Assembly: GCA_965219635.1 (NCBI GenBank)
Contig: OZ244783.1
Location: 2,790,001 to 2,854,000 of the forward strand
Length of the DNA: 64,000 nt
Source of the DNA: JAPOXR01 sp965219635
GTDB taxonomy: Bacteria; Pseudomonadota; Alphaproteobacteria; Rhodobacterales; Rhodobacteraceae
Direction: 5' to 3'
Every line of letters begins with the position of its first letter. Positions within the stretch are counted from its first letter, which is position 1. Below are positions 27,509 to 36,763 of this stretch, in pieces. Made by a program: the position numbers and the translations under genes. The notes beneath the pieces were generated by a model. The model saw only the letters and a program-made list of their open reading frames with translations. It had not been told where the DNA came from and did no database searches.

Positions 27509-29173
27509 ATGCCAATCAGACATGGCGGACAGATACTCGCAGACCAACTGGCGATTCATGGTTGCAAGCGGGTCTTCTCAATTCCAGGCGAGAGCTTCCT
27601 GCCGCTGCTGGACGGGCTGCACGACAGTTCGATCAGCAATATCGTCTGCCGCCATGAAGGTGGGGCCTCCATGATGGCAGAAGCGACGGCCAAACAGACC
27701 GGCAAGCCGGGAGTAGCCATTGTCACAAGGGGACCAGGTGCAACCAATGCCTCAAGTGGCGTTCATGTCGCCCGGCACGACTCCACGCCTCTGCTGCTAC
27801 TGGTTGGCCAGGTTGCGCGAGTTCACCGCCATCGGGAAGCATTCCAGGAAATCGACTTCGAGAGGTTCTTCAGCCCGATTGCAAAGTGGGCGGCAGAGAT
27901 TTCCGATACGGAGCGCATTCCCGAATTCATTGCGAGGGCGTACCAGGTCGCGCAATCCGGCAGGCCGGGACCAGTGGTGCTGTCTCTGCCCGAGGACATG
28001 TTGCATGCCAAATGCGACACGCCCGACAGCAAGCCTCGCCCCATTCCCGATCAGTCTGTCCGAAATCGCGATGTTCGAAGGATAGCCGATGCACTGCAAT
28101 CCTCGGAACGGCCGCTGATCGTGGTGGGGGGTTCACATTGGTCGCAAAAGGCTGCCGACAATTTGGCGAGAGTGTCAACAGATTTCGGTGTCCCGGTTGC
28201 AGCCGGATTCCGCCGCCAGCACTACTTCGACAACAAGCATCCGAATTATGCGGGCGACTTGACTGCTGGAATGAACCCCCGGCTTGCCGAAGCCGTCAAG
28301 GCCTCGGACTGCATACTCCTTCTGGGAACCAGGTTTGGCGATACTGAGACAAGGGGCTATGAGCTCGTCGATGTTACAGGCGCCGGAAAGCGGATCATGC
28401 AGGTTCACCCGGACCCGGAAGAGACGGGAAGACTCTGGGAAACCGAAATTGTCATCGCCGCGCGGCCGGAAAGGGTCATCAAGACCCTTGTCCGATTGGG
28501 TCGCAGCAGCCAGGCAAAGTCTGGAGCCTGGCTTGAACACTGCCGTTCGTTGCGCCGGGACTGGTTAAGGCAAGATGAGCTTCCAGGGGATGTCCGGATG
28601 TCAGAGGTGGTTGCCTGGCTTTCCGAAAATCTGGACGAGCAGGCAATCGTCACGAATGGCGCAGGCAACTATGCTGCATTCCTGCATCGCTACTTCTGCC
28701 ACAGGCGCTTCGGCACACAGGTTGCCTCAACCTCCGGTTCAATGGGCTACGGACTTCCTGCCGCGATTGCGGCAAAACTCCAACACCCGGATCGCACGGT
28801 CGTGTGCATGGCGGGCGATGGTTGTTTCCAGATGGTGATGAATGAATTCTCCACTGCGGTTCAGTTTGGCGCCAACCTTGTGGCGGTAATCGCCAATAAC
28901 GGCATGTATGGCACAATCAGAATGCACCAGGAGAAACACTATCCGGGCCGGGTCTCGGGCACTTCTCTTGGAAATCCCGACTTTGCAGCGCTGGCGGCGG
29001 CGCATGGAGGTCATGGAGAGACGGTGAAGAGGACAGACGAATTCCCAGACGCTTTCCTCAGGGCTGCCCATAGCGGCAAGCCTGCGATAATTGATCTGCA
29101 GCTTCACCCCGATGCGATTTCGAGCACTGCCACCATTCAGGACTTGCGCGCCGCCAGCCTGAATGGAAGCTGA
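27509..29173 (+). CDS. Acetolactate synthase-like thiamine diphosphate enzyme
   Basis: A 554-aa protein; GGTGGAG six bases upstream supports the ATG over the in-frame GTG at 27497. The PYR domain has the activating Glu in CRHEGGASMMAEATAKQTGK and TRGPGATNASSGVH, the middle domain binds a nucleotide-like ligand, and the PP domain has GDGCFQMVMNEF...VIANNGMYGTIR. This resembles acetolactate synthase large subunits and related 2-oxo-acid enzymes. No small regulatory subunit follows, so a catabolic rather than branched-chain biosynthetic role is likely. It is only distantly similar to the ThDP enzyme at 3.5 kb and is not its duplicate. Confidence 0.85.
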   Translation: MPIRHGGQILADQLAIHGCKRVFSIPGESFLPLLDGLHDSSISNIVCRHEGGASMMAEATAKQTGKPGVAIVTRGPGATNASSGVHVARHDSTPLLLLVGQVARVHRHREAFQEIDFERFFSPIAKWAAEISDTERIPEFIARAYQVAQSGRPGPVVLSLPEDMLHAKCDTPDSKPRPIPDQSVRNRDVRRIADALQSSERPLIVVGGSHWSQKAADNLARVSTDFGVPVAAGFRRQHYFDNKHPNYAGDLTAGMNPRLAEAVKASDCILLLGTRFGDTETRGYELVDVTGAGKRIMQVHPDPEETGRLWETEIVIAARPERVIKTLVRLGRSSQAKSGAWLEHCRSLRRDWLRQDELPGDVRMSEVVAWLSENLDEQAIVTNGAGNYAAFLHRYFCHRRFGTQVASTSGSMGYGLPAAIAAKLQHPDRTVVCMAGDGCFQMVMNEFSTAVQFGANLVAVIANNGMYGTIRMHQEKHYPGRVSGTSLGNPDFAALAAAHGGHGETVKRTDEFPDAFLRAAHSGKPAIIDLQLHPDAISSTATIQDLRAASLNGS

Positions 29174-29312
29174 CCATAGGGACCAGGCCGCAGCAGCAGA
29201 CCGAACTGCTCCGAACGTGAGAGAACCCCACTACTCTGGTCTTTGGTTTCAGCACGCCACTGCCTGAATCCGGGGACTCCAAGACCTGCTTGCCGTCACA
29301 CCGTAATTCCAC

Positions 29313-29915
29313 TCATTCCAGCAGGTTGGCTCCGCCGTCTTCCATCTCCTTCGGCGGCAGCCAGTATCTGAACTGCGGCGTCCATTCGTCTGCACCAATT
29401 CCAGCCATCGCCAGAAAGTGCCACGCCGGACAGAACTGGTCACCGGGTCCAAACACAGCTCCCATTCTGCGAAACACATGCCCATCGGACTGCTCAAAGA
29501 CAACAGCCCCGGGCATGTTGGATTGCCCCTCCATCACGGTCTGTTCCCTGATGTAGTCGCCACCGCCATGAGAGGCGAGACGGAAATTCCAGTTACGGGA
29601 TTGGGCAAATTTCCGCTGCACCTCCGGCGGGTCCTTCGACAGCAAAACGACGGCCATGGCGTTCTCAAGATGCGGCAAGACTCCGTTTATTCCATCGGCT
29701 GCGATTGTGCAGTAACGGCAAGCCTGTCCCATATTGTGGATCGCCAGCAAGTGCCGCTTGCCCGAGAACAGGCTGGACAGGTTCACCTCCCCCTCCAGCG
29801 TTGTGAAGGTGTAGTCGGGGACCTGCTGCAATTCGACTTCCTTCATCAGGCTGCTCAACTTCTGGGTCAAGCTGTAAATCTCCATCTGGAGTTCACCGAT
29901 CTTTTCGTTGGCCAT
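29313..29915 (-). CDS. DUF899 thioredoxin-fold protein
   Basis: A 200-aa protein; CAGGAG lies before the ATG. The DUF899 family has a thioredoxin/AhpC-like fold. Here an N-terminal helix precedes VNLSSLFSGKRHLLAIHNMG, then a CxxC pair in QACRYCTIAADGING, and the C-terminal PGDQFCPAWHFLAMAG. The Cys pair suggests redox chemistry, but the family has no settled function. It is a single gene with no operon partner. Confidence 0.8.
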   Translation of the reverse strand: MANEKIGELQMEIYSLTQKLSSLMKEVELQQVPDYTFTTLEGEVNLSSLFSGKRHLLAIHNMGQACRYCTIAADGINGVLPHLENAMAVVLLSKDPPEVQRKFAQSRNWNFRLASHGGGDYIREQTVMEGQSNMPGAVVFEQSDGHVFRRMGAVFGPGDQFCPAWHFLAMAGIGADEWTPQFRYWLPPKEMEDGGANLLE

Positions 29916-30241
29916 GGGTGTTCTCCTGTTTGCTGATCTCTGTGTGGTCCGGTCCGGTCACTGACCCACGCAGGATGGTAACAGACAGAATTCCCGGATT
30001 CTACCGCCTGCCGCCGCTACCTCTCCGGTTCCCCTGTCATCCTGTTTATGCCGATATCAGCATAGCCTTGATTGTCGCAGTGTACTTTTTGGGCGATCGG
30101 CTTATGGCTATTGTCAGGGGATTTACGCCGGACGGGTTCGGCCATGAACTTGCCGCGAGGGTTTGTTCCATTGTCAATGTGAAGGAAGAACGCGTTACTG
30201 CGATGGAAGCAGAGATCAAGCCCAACAAAGAGGAGAGTATC
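29916..30241. other. Intergenic region, possible decayed upstream part of a DUF4351 gene
   Basis: The frame of the following small protein stays open back to 29918 but shows no recognisable nuclease or transposase motifs. It may be the eroded N-terminus of an Rpn-type protein. No other feature seen. Confidence 0.3.
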
Positions 30242-30439
30242 ATGCCGACGATTGCACAACAGATTGAAGCTCGGGGTAAGGGCGAAGGCCGCCTGCTCCA
30301 GCTTAATCATAAGTTTGGCAGTGTGCCGGAGAAACGGCGGACGCAAATAGCAGATGCAGGCCAAGATGAGCTCAACGCATGGCTCTGCAAGTTGCTGGTA
30401 GCCGGTAATGTCGACGAGGTGTTCGAAATTGAAAGTTGA
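30242..30439 (+). CDS. DUF4351 C-terminal fragment (Rpn/PD-(D/E)XK protein remnant)
   Basis: A 65-aa product; AGGAG six bases upstream would allow translation. It reads IAQQIEARGKGEGRLLQLNHKF followed by GSVPEKRRTQIADAGQDEL and ends NVDEVFEIE. This is the DUF4351 tail that normally follows a PD-(D/E)XK domain in Rpn-like recombination-promoting nucleases. The nuclease domain is absent, so this is most likely a remnant. The good ribosome-binding site leaves open a small independent protein; some rpn genes do express their C-terminal part internally. Confidence 0.55.
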   Translation: MPTIAQQIEARGKGEGRLLQLNHKFGSVPEKRRTQIADAGQDELNAWLCKLLVAGNVDEVFEIES

Positions 30440-30663
30440 GCACCGAATAAAGGGCGACTCTTGCTTTCGATATGATCCTGACCGCAAAGTAACAGCAGCA
30501 CTTGACGGGGTTGCAATCTGAAAACCGGCAGCCGGAACTGACCTAGCCTCTTTGCCGCTCTTAGCAAGATTACGTCAGGCAAATGATTGCCGAAGTCACG
30601 AGTGCATTGCTGAGAAGTGCAGAATGACGCTCCGGAATTGATCTCGACGGGATCACGCTGTTG

Positions 30664-30858
30664 CTACTTCACCAAGAGTTCATCCGCCTTGACCCAGACG
30701 ACCTTGCCGTCCTTGTAAATTGCGACAGGTGTCCCATTCTTGGCCGCCCTAAGATGGGCGCGCCTTGCAGCCCTGCGCATCGCCTCATCTGCAGGGGCAA
30801 ATCCCTGCTCCCTCGGATGGGCCGCAGGTTCTTGATCGTTGGTATTGGTATTCTTCAC
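30664..30858 (-). CDS. Small protein coupled to a zeta-like kinase, putative antitoxin
   Basis: A 64-aa protein with a GTG start overlapping the stop of the kinase gene (GTGA). It is charged and helical (PADEAMRRAARRAHLRAAKNG) and ends in a short beta segment (TPVAIYKDGKVVWVKADE). No known domain is recognised. Tight coupling to a zeta/AAA-type kinase and the small size suggest an antitoxin, although in classical epsilon-zeta and PezAT systems the antitoxin gene comes first. Confidence 0.6.
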   Translation of the reverse strand: MKNTNTNDQEPAAHPREQGFAPADEAMRRAARRAHLRAAKNGTPVAIYKDGKVVWVKADELLVK

Positions 30859-31379
30859 TTCTTGCGCCCCTTGCGTAGCAGAACAGGGAAGCCCCCTGAA
30901 TTGTCATGTATTTCGTATTCGTCAACCAGATCCCGATAGATGTTTTCGAAATTTGCCAGCCCCGTACGAAATCGCCGCCGGATTAACTCTTCGGACTCAT
31001 CGTGTCCTCCCTCCAACACCCGTTGGGCTACCCGTGCGACCGCCATATCAGGGCTTGGCAAGCGCAAGAAGAACAACTTTATGCGGTATCCTTGCCGCTG
31101 CCACTGCGGAATCGATCGGGCATAGACAAGCCCGCTCAAAGTTGTCTCGAGACCAAAGCTCTCACTCCTGGCCACATACCTACGAATGAGGTCGACCATC
31201 AAACGGCCAGCTTGAACGATTGCGGAATCAGGACTGAATGGGCTCAAGCCGGCAGCGATCAAGTCTGCGTTTGCGAAGATTGGGATCTGTGCTTCGTTTG
31301 GCAGGTATTCAGTCGCAAATGTCGTCTTGCCTGCCCCGTTGGGCCCAGAAAAGATCAGTATGTTCTTTGGCTGAGCCAT
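30855..31379 (-). CDS. Zeta toxin-like P-loop kinase (COG4185 type)
   Basis: A 174-aa protein with Walker A SGPNGAGKTT (residues 11-20) close to the N-terminus, FANADLIAAGLSPF, an LETTLSG motif and a lid region rich in Arg (RVAQRVLEGGHDESEELIRRRF). Zeta and PezT toxins phosphorylate UDP-N-acetylglucosamine; the COG4185 branch is less well studied. The Asp of NADLI and the GLETTLSG segment correspond to zeta substrate-binding motifs. It forms a two-gene unit with the small downstream protein. Confidence 0.75.
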   Translation of the reverse strand: MAQPKNILIFSGPNGAGKTTFATEYLPNEAQIPIFANADLIAAGLSPFSPDSAIVQAGRLMVDLIRRYVARSESFGLETTLSGLVYARSIPQWQRQGYRIKLFFLRLPSPDMAVARVAQRVLEGGHDESEELIRRRFRTGLANFENIYRDLVDEYEIHDNSGGFPVLLRKGRKK

Positions 31380-31854
31380 GCATCTCTACTATCTGACCAC
31401 AATTGCAAAAGACACCGCTACGGCCTGTATCTGGCCCAAGCATGCCCACGAGTTGGCCGCTGGCCACACCGGCTCCTTGTAACTCAACCTACTGACAAGC
31501 AACATCATGCTCTTGAGACGCCATGCCTTCCTCAGCATGCATCATTCCATGACACAGCTGCTTTCTGTTTTCGCATGGCGCTGCCGGGAGTTTTGCTCAT
31601 GCTTGACGTAAGAAACTGACGGCTTGAGCAACTCGGACCTTGCCGTTGTACGACAGACTTGTTGCTTGAGCACTCGCTGCTGGTCAGACGACAGTCTGCC
31701 GCAATGCTGGACGAACCCTGCGACTCAATCAGGGAGATCATTGCGAACGGCTTGGGGTGAATGGCATCCGGTTGCGCAATTCTGAACTTTGCTTGCGGAT
31801 TGGCCCAAGGGTGTACAATACTCACAGTCACGTGTCAGACGTTAAGGAAGGGCG
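31380..31854. other. Intergenic region between kinase and nucleotidyltransferase genes
   Basis: No gene is supported. TACAAT (31814-31819) is a good -10 candidate 36 bp before the next ATG, but no consensus -35 lies at the right distance. The divergent promoter of the kinase pair must also be here. Confidence 0.35.
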
Positions 31855-32499
31855 ATGATACCCAGTCGTGATGAGTTCATGGATGATGACATGCGTGGGT
31901 TCTGGGCAAAGCTAAAGGGACCCTTGGAGGGACATCTTCACCTGTATGGCGGAACCGCCCTAGCCCTCTACCTGTGCCACAGAGAGTCTACGGACTTTGA
32001 CTTCGTCACAACGCGTGGCGTTGTAGACATTGAATTCGCCCGAAGAATTCCTTGGTTACATGGCGCGACACTTAATGGAGGACCCGGGATGGTGGATGCC
32101 ACCATCAGGGGGCAGAACAGAGAACTGCAAATTACCCTAATGGAATCTGGACCGATGGTACCACCGCCCGTCCGTCCGCCGATTGCTTCAAAGAATAATG
32201 TACTCGTTGCCCATCCATATGATCTGATCATCGCAAAGTGCATTGCCTGCGTTTCTCGGGGTGCGTCTCGCGACTATTTCGACCTGGCGTCAGCTTTTGA
32301 AGCCTGGCCTCGCATGGGACGCGAGGCAGTAAAGGCAGTCCCCGGCCAACCAGTGGCGCGACTGGCAGCCTGCCTTGCCGACCCACCACCAGATGCAATG
32401 AAGATGCTTGGTAAAGAAAGAGTATTCGCACTTCGCAAATTCTCCGACTCCATCACCCCGGACTACGAATTCGATAACGATCCGGGTCCAGAACCATGA
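31855..32499 (+). CDS. AbiEii/AbiGii-like nucleotidyltransferase
   Basis: A 214-aa protein; AAGGAAGG precedes the ATG. It has the nucleotidyltransferase core LYGGTALALYL (residues 30-40) and REST-DFDF, giving the paired Asp (D47, D49), and the family's later motif HPYDLIIAKCIACVSRGASRDYFDLA. AbiEii-type toxins modify tRNA or other targets in type IV toxin-antitoxin systems. No AbiEi gene is adjacent; an orphan AbiEi lies 29 kb away. Instead it overlaps a 161-aa gene of unknown function by four bases. It is short for AbiEii (usually about 300 aa), so it may be a related stand-alone group. Confidence 0.7.
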   Translation: MIPSRDEFMDDDMRGFWAKLKGPLEGHLHLYGGTALALYLCHRESTDFDFVTTRGVVDIEFARRIPWLHGATLNGGPGMVDATIRGQNRELQITLMESGPMVPPPVRPPIASKNNVLVAHPYDLIIAKCIACVSRGASRDYFDLASAFEAWPRMGREAVKAVPGQPVARLAACLADPPPDAMKMLGKERVFALRKFSDSITPDYEFDNDPGPEP

Positions 32500-32981
32500 C
32501 AGGCGATTGCTGGTTCAGGCCGAAAATCCTTGTCTGGCGAGGCACACCTATCCCACCCGTCCAGATGCCACTGAGCCCGAGTCCGGAGCGGGAACACATC
32601 GCAGGCGCGGTGTGGTGGAACGGCCCTCCCTGGACCATTCTTCGCAATGGGCCGCAGTTTGTACGGCAGGTGCTTGATTTCGGTACCGACGATCAGGTCG
32701 CCTTCATTTGTTGTGACATCGAACGCCCTGTATGGGTTTCCGCATTGTCGGATGCCCGTCCTGGTGAAATCTCGCGGCGCGCTCGAATTCTCTGGTCGGT
32801 CAAACTCGGACTCATGCCAGCAGATGCAGACTGCGACTGGCCCACCAATGCGCATATCCGTGACGTCAGGCCTTTGGCCAACCATACTCGCCAACAGCTA
32901 TATGAACGATTCCGCCTGAGGCACGAGCGCATTATGGCAGAACGCCGAGTTGCCAATCTGGAGGATGAGCAATCAGATTGA
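32496..32981 (+). CDS. Unknown protein coupled to AbiEii-like nucleotidyltransferase
   Basis: A 161-aa protein whose ATG overlaps the preceding stop (ATGA), so the two are probably made together. No domain recognised. It is basic toward the C-terminus, with an amphipathic, Arg-rich helix (NHTRQQLYERFRLRHERI). The N-terminal half is rich in Trp and Pro (VWWNGPPWTI). Coupling makes it a candidate neutralising partner or accessory factor, but nothing in the sequence shows this. Confidence 0.6.
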   Translation: MTGDCWFRPKILVWRGTPIPPVQMPLSPSPEREHIAGAVWWNGPPWTILRNGPQFVRQVLDFGTDDQVAFICCDIERPVWVSALSDARPGEISRRARILWSVKLGLMPADADCDWPTNAHIRDVRPLANHTRQQLYERFRLRHERIMAERRVANLEDEQSD

Positions 32982-33512
32982 ATCTGAAGACTACGCTCGA
33001 ACTGTGGCTGTTCATTGAGGAATTTCAACTAAGCCGACCGGCATCCGGCTGCATGAATTCCGAGCACAGCGCTATCAGGTTCCGTTCACTGTCCAAGCCG
33101 CTACGAGCAACCGTCCTGCCGCCGGGACCAAGGTTGCTGGTCAGGCCAGCACACATTCGTGTCCCCCACTACCGACTACCAAATTGGTATGAACCGCAGA
33201 GGCATGCACGGCTGGCTGTGGCATTCTCAATAAGCGCTATCAGTTCTGCATCCCAGACCTGATAAACCGGGCAGCACTTGGTTGCGCGGCGCACGCATGT
33301 CCGGATGAGCGCAGCCTCGCACCGCCGCATCCACGGCAGCGACGGCAGATTCCGGCATATCGGTCAGAAACCAGGTCAAGCACGACAAACGATTGCTATC
33401 ACTCAAGTCGCACCGGCGGGCGGGATCAACAAAGACAACGGCTAACTCTCGCTGACCGTCTAACGCAGCATCGAAAAAGATCAGCCGTCGAGTGGTGGCA
33501 GAAGGGTGATCT
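32982..33512. other. Intergenic region, nothing recognised
   Basis: Convergent intergenic stretch between the nucleotidyltransferase pair and the 379-aa gene. No gene or clear terminator seen. Confidence 0.4.
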
Positions 33513-34652
33513 TCAGTCGTCTTCCTCAATGACCATCAAGTCCCGGGGGTTTGCAAGATGCCAGCGTTGACCTTCCCGGCGCAAGTCGCCTTCGAGAGAC
33601 ACGCCCAATCTCTCGTTATGAGGCTTGGTAATTTGGTCATAATCACCTTGGTCGAAGTCTACCTTCACGGACACCATCGCGTCGTCGATGACAGCCTTGA
33701 TGGTCGCCCTGCCGTTGGGGTCCGAATGATCCCGCTCCAGCGCCGAGACAAATCCCTCGATCCGCTCGTCATGGTGTACTTGCCTGTGGCCGAGGACTCG
33801 AGCGACCTCTTGAAGAACAGGAGCATCGGACTGTGAAAATGCCACAACGGCGCGCTCATTTGACCGGCACCCCGGAGCCGGCCTGCTTAGAGACCAACTG
33901 ACAGACACTTCCAACCCACTGCCGGTGTTGACCAAGTTGGCGAGAGCCTGGCACAGGTTCGCGCTCACCCCTTTATGTATCCGATCGTGAAATGATCGGA
34001 TGCTCTCGCCACGATTGGCCTGTCTCGTTACCTCTTGTGCCGCTCGCAAGCCCGAGACGAGCATGCGGGTGGCCTTCCGCTCAAGTGGCTCTATTGGCAG
34101 CCGTGTCGCCTCCGGTTTGTTCAGAGGCGGCGAGACCGGGACCAACAGGTTGACGACAAAGCCGTCGCGTTCGGTCTGATCCAATCGCACGCTGTCGATG
34201 AACGCAGTTGCTTGCTGGTCTTGCCCGTCTCGGAACATGTGCTGGGACCTGGAAACCGAACAGGCAGCTGCCAACAGGAGCTTTCGAGATTCTTCAAGCA
34301 GGCACACGCCAGTGGAGAGTGGGATTGAGGTGCCGTTTTGTGCCTCGGTCAAGCGCACGCGAACCCGATCTGCCTCAGCCTGAGACAAGTCAGCAAGAAC
34401 CATCGACAAATGTCGGTTCTCAACGCGTCCAAGCGTCTCCGAGAGCTGCAAAAGTCTGGTTGTATAATCTGCAAACTCTTTCGATGAGGGCACGAGGACG
34501 AATTCTCTTTGGTCGTCACGCAGGCAGTACACGTCACCCGTATCGCCTCGGTGAGGGCCGAGTCTTTTCCAACCATTGGCAGCCAGATACGAATGTATGG
34601 CTCGTGGTCTGACAGTGCCGGCGAGCGCTATGTCGGCAGCATGAGTGTTCAC
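33513..34652 (-). CDS. Unknown 379-aa protein
   Basis: Start placed at a GTG with GGAG seven bases upstream; the longer frame has no ribosome-binding site. The N-terminus AIHSYLAANGWKRLGPHRGDTGDVY may be a small substrate- or DNA-contacting module. The middle is charged and helical (LSQAEADRVRVRL, LERKATRMLVSGLRAAQEV). The C-terminus has two beta-rich repeats, including ATIKAVIDDAMVSVKVDF. No family recognised and no signal peptide or membrane helix. It stands alone among defence-type leftovers, but a defence role is only guilt by association. Confidence 0.65.
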   Translation of the reverse strand: MNTHAADIALAGTVRPRAIHSYLAANGWKRLGPHRGDTGDVYCLRDDQREFVLVPSSKEFADYTTRLLQLSETLGRVENRHLSMVLADLSQAEADRVRVRLTEAQNGTSIPLSTGVCLLEESRKLLLAAACSVSRSQHMFRDGQDQQATAFIDSVRLDQTERDGFVVNLLVPVSPPLNKPEATRLPIEPLERKATRMLVSGLRAAQEVTRQANRGESIRSFHDRIHKGVSANLCQALANLVNTGSGLEVSVSWSLSRPAPGCRSNERAVVAFSQSDAPVLQEVARVLGHRQVHHDERIEGFVSALERDHSDPNGRATIKAVIDDAMVSVKVDFDQGDYDQITKPHNERLGVSLEGDLRREGQRWHLANPRDLMVIEEDD

Positions 34653-35528
34653 GCTATATCTCCCTTCGGCTTTGCAACCTGCGTCGTGTGCCCATTCGGG
34701 CCAAGCCGTTGCGCTGCCGGACTCCCAACCGACTCTCAGCAATATCCTTGCGTTCAAATTTCGGCAACGGCATCCACCAGCAGCATGGCTGCATTGCCAG
34801 TTATCCGGTGTTGATCACCGGATCTCGCACTCGGTGAACGGCAACTCAGGCACGAAGAGCATCAATGGCACCAAGTGGCGATCAGTTTGTGGTTGTTCCT
34901 TCCAGAAAGCTTGAATCCGAGACCATCGCATTTCGTGTCCGGTGCAGATGCCGCATTGGTTTGAATTCCCATTTGCCGTTGCATCGTTCAACCGGTCCGA
35001 ATGGTGACGTAGATGCCGTCCATGTCAAGCCAGGGGCCGCATTGGCAGGCATGACCGGCCTCGGCTGCAAGCGTGGCAGGATGTGCAACCGATAACTCCG
35101 CCTTGCGGTCGTCGTCGATCGGGAATGCACGGTAAATTGGCTTGAGCCTTGCAGATAGATTGTCGCTCATTCACCGGAACCATCGCTTGAACGATCAGCA
35201 CCACGGTCTTGCCAATCGGCTGGACAATTCCCGGCTGCGGACTATCCGCCATGTCGCAGTTGTTCACTTTGCACCTCAGCCAATCGGCCTTGCTGACTCA
35301 ATCAAACATTCGTCATGGTTGTTCAGGTCGCCGACACGACATGCTTTTGTCATTGCGCTGGGCAAACCCGCCAGACTTGAGATACGCCACTACCGGACTG
35401 CGAGATGTGGTTGCCAGTTCGGCATTGCCGCCTACGCAGGCAATTTGGTGGACGCAACGCCGGTTCGGCATCACAATGCATCGGAAAACGCACCGGGCTG
35501 CCCCGTGTCACGTAAGGGAGAGCAACGA
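34653..35528. other. Long intergenic region, no firm gene
   Basis: A 60-codon frame on the minus strand (34988-35170, MSDNLSARLKPIYRAF...) has only a weak CGGTG before its ATG and no family match, so it is not called. The rest shows nothing. It likely contains the promoters of the divergent 379-aa and transglycosylase genes. Confidence 0.4.
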
Positions 35529-36740
35529 ATGAAGGACCGCTACAGTTCCGCCAGGCGCACCGCTACGGCCGCCCTGCTTGCAACGGGAATGCTGATACCG
35601 GCCCAATTGACAGCCAATGAGAACGTTCCATGCGGTGGACCGTTCCCGAACTTCATCGGCGACCTCAAACGTGAGGCTCTGGAGCGGGGATTTGACCGGC
35701 GAACCATTGATGGTTTCCTTGCCGAAGTATCCCGGGACCCGGATGTCATCAGACGTGATCGCGCCCAAGGGATTTTTCGCAAGTCGTTCATCGAATTCTC
35801 CAAGCTGGTCATGCAGGAATACCGCATCGTCCAGGCGGCTGGCTTCGAGCAGGAACACGGGCCCGTCTTTGATCTCGTCGAGACGGCCTACGGTGTTCCT
35901 CGAGGTGTGCTCCTGTCATTTCTTGCGCTCGAAACCGACTTCGGACTTGTTCAGGGAGACCACAACACACTGAATTCACTTCTGACCCTCGCTCACGACT
36001 GCCGGAGGCCGTGGCTGTTCAGGCCGCACATCTTTGCCGCACTTGAGCTCTACCGCAGAGGCGACTTCGACCCCGCCACCATGACGGGCGCCTGGGCCGG
36101 GGAAATCGGCATGATTCAGATGCTGCCTGCCGACATCCTGCTCCACGGCCAAGACGGAGATGGAGATGGCAGGGTCGACTTGCGCGGGTCAGTTTGGGAC
36201 GCATTGATGACTGCAGGAGAGGTTTTGCAGGAACTCGGTTGGCAGCCCGGCCAGCCATGGTTGGTCGAAGCTGTCGTCACCCAGCCACTTGACTGGAGTG
36301 AAACCGGCTTGAACCACAGGAAGCCCGTTTCGGAATGGTTGGGTCAAGGTATTGAAACCCGCTCGGGCCAACCGGTCGATGGCACGCTGGAGGCTTCACT
36401 CCTGCTTCCCCACGGCCGCCTGGGACCGGCATTCCTCGCCTTCGACAATTACCGGCTGTATTTCGAATGGAACCGGTCATTCGTCTACGCCACCACCTCC
36501 GCTTTCTTTGCCACACTGCTTTCCGGCGAGCCGATGTATCTTGAAGGAACCCCGCCACCGCCGCTTGGAGACGAGGATATCAGAAGGCTCCAGGAGGCCC
36601 TGCTGGCGCGCGGCCATGACATTGGCAAAGTGGACGGCATCGTCGGCAGCAAGACAAGGGCTGCTGTTCAAGCAGAACAGGTCCGGCTTGGATTGCCCGC
36701 TGATGCCTGGCCAACCATCGAATTGCTGAACATGCTGTAG
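35529..36740 (+). CDS. Lytic murein transglycosylase, MltB family, with peptidoglycan-binding domain
   Basis: A 403-aa secreted protein; the ATG follows GGGAG and opens a signal peptide (TATAALLATGMLIPAQLTA). The catalytic domain has the MltB Glu in LSFLALETDFGL (E135), GEIGMIQMLPADIL, and an EF-hand-like loop DGDGDGRVD (209-217) comparable to the calcium site of Slt35. A C-terminal peptidoglycan-binding domain 1 (about 350-403, IRRLQEALLARGHDIGKVDGIVG) anchors it to the wall. It cleaves murein glycan strands with 1,6-anhydro formation. It is a monocistronic housekeeping-type enzyme. It is not the VirB1-like PilT of R64-type pilus clusters. Confidence 0.9.
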   Translation: MKDRYSSARRTATAALLATGMLIPAQLTANENVPCGGPFPNFIGDLKREALERGFDRRTIDGFLAEVSRDPDVIRRDRAQGIFRKSFIEFSKLVMQEYRIVQAAGFEQEHGPVFDLVETAYGVPRGVLLSFLALETDFGLVQGDHNTLNSLLTLAHDCRRPWLFRPHIFAALELYRRGDFDPATMTGAWAGEIGMIQMLPADILLHGQDGDGDGRVDLRGSVWDALMTAGEVLQELGWQPGQPWLVEAVVTQPLDWSETGLNHRKPVSEWLGQGIETRSGQPVDGTLEASLLLPHGRLGPAFLAFDNYRLYFEWNRSFVYATTSAFFATLLSGEPMYLEGTPPPPLGDEDIRRLQEALLARGHDIGKVDGIVGSKTRAAVQAEQVRLGLPADAWPTIELLNML

Positions 36741-36763
36741 GCGGCCGGACAATACCAGTTCAT

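Noticed and set aside
34988..35170. 60-codon minus-strand ORF
   Set aside because: Weak ribosome-binding site, no homology and no coupling to neighbours.
35529..36740. Transglycosylase as the missing PilT of the R64-type pilus
   Set aside because: It is MltB-type with a peptidoglycan-binding domain and on the opposite strand; R64 PilT is a small VirB1-like enzyme.
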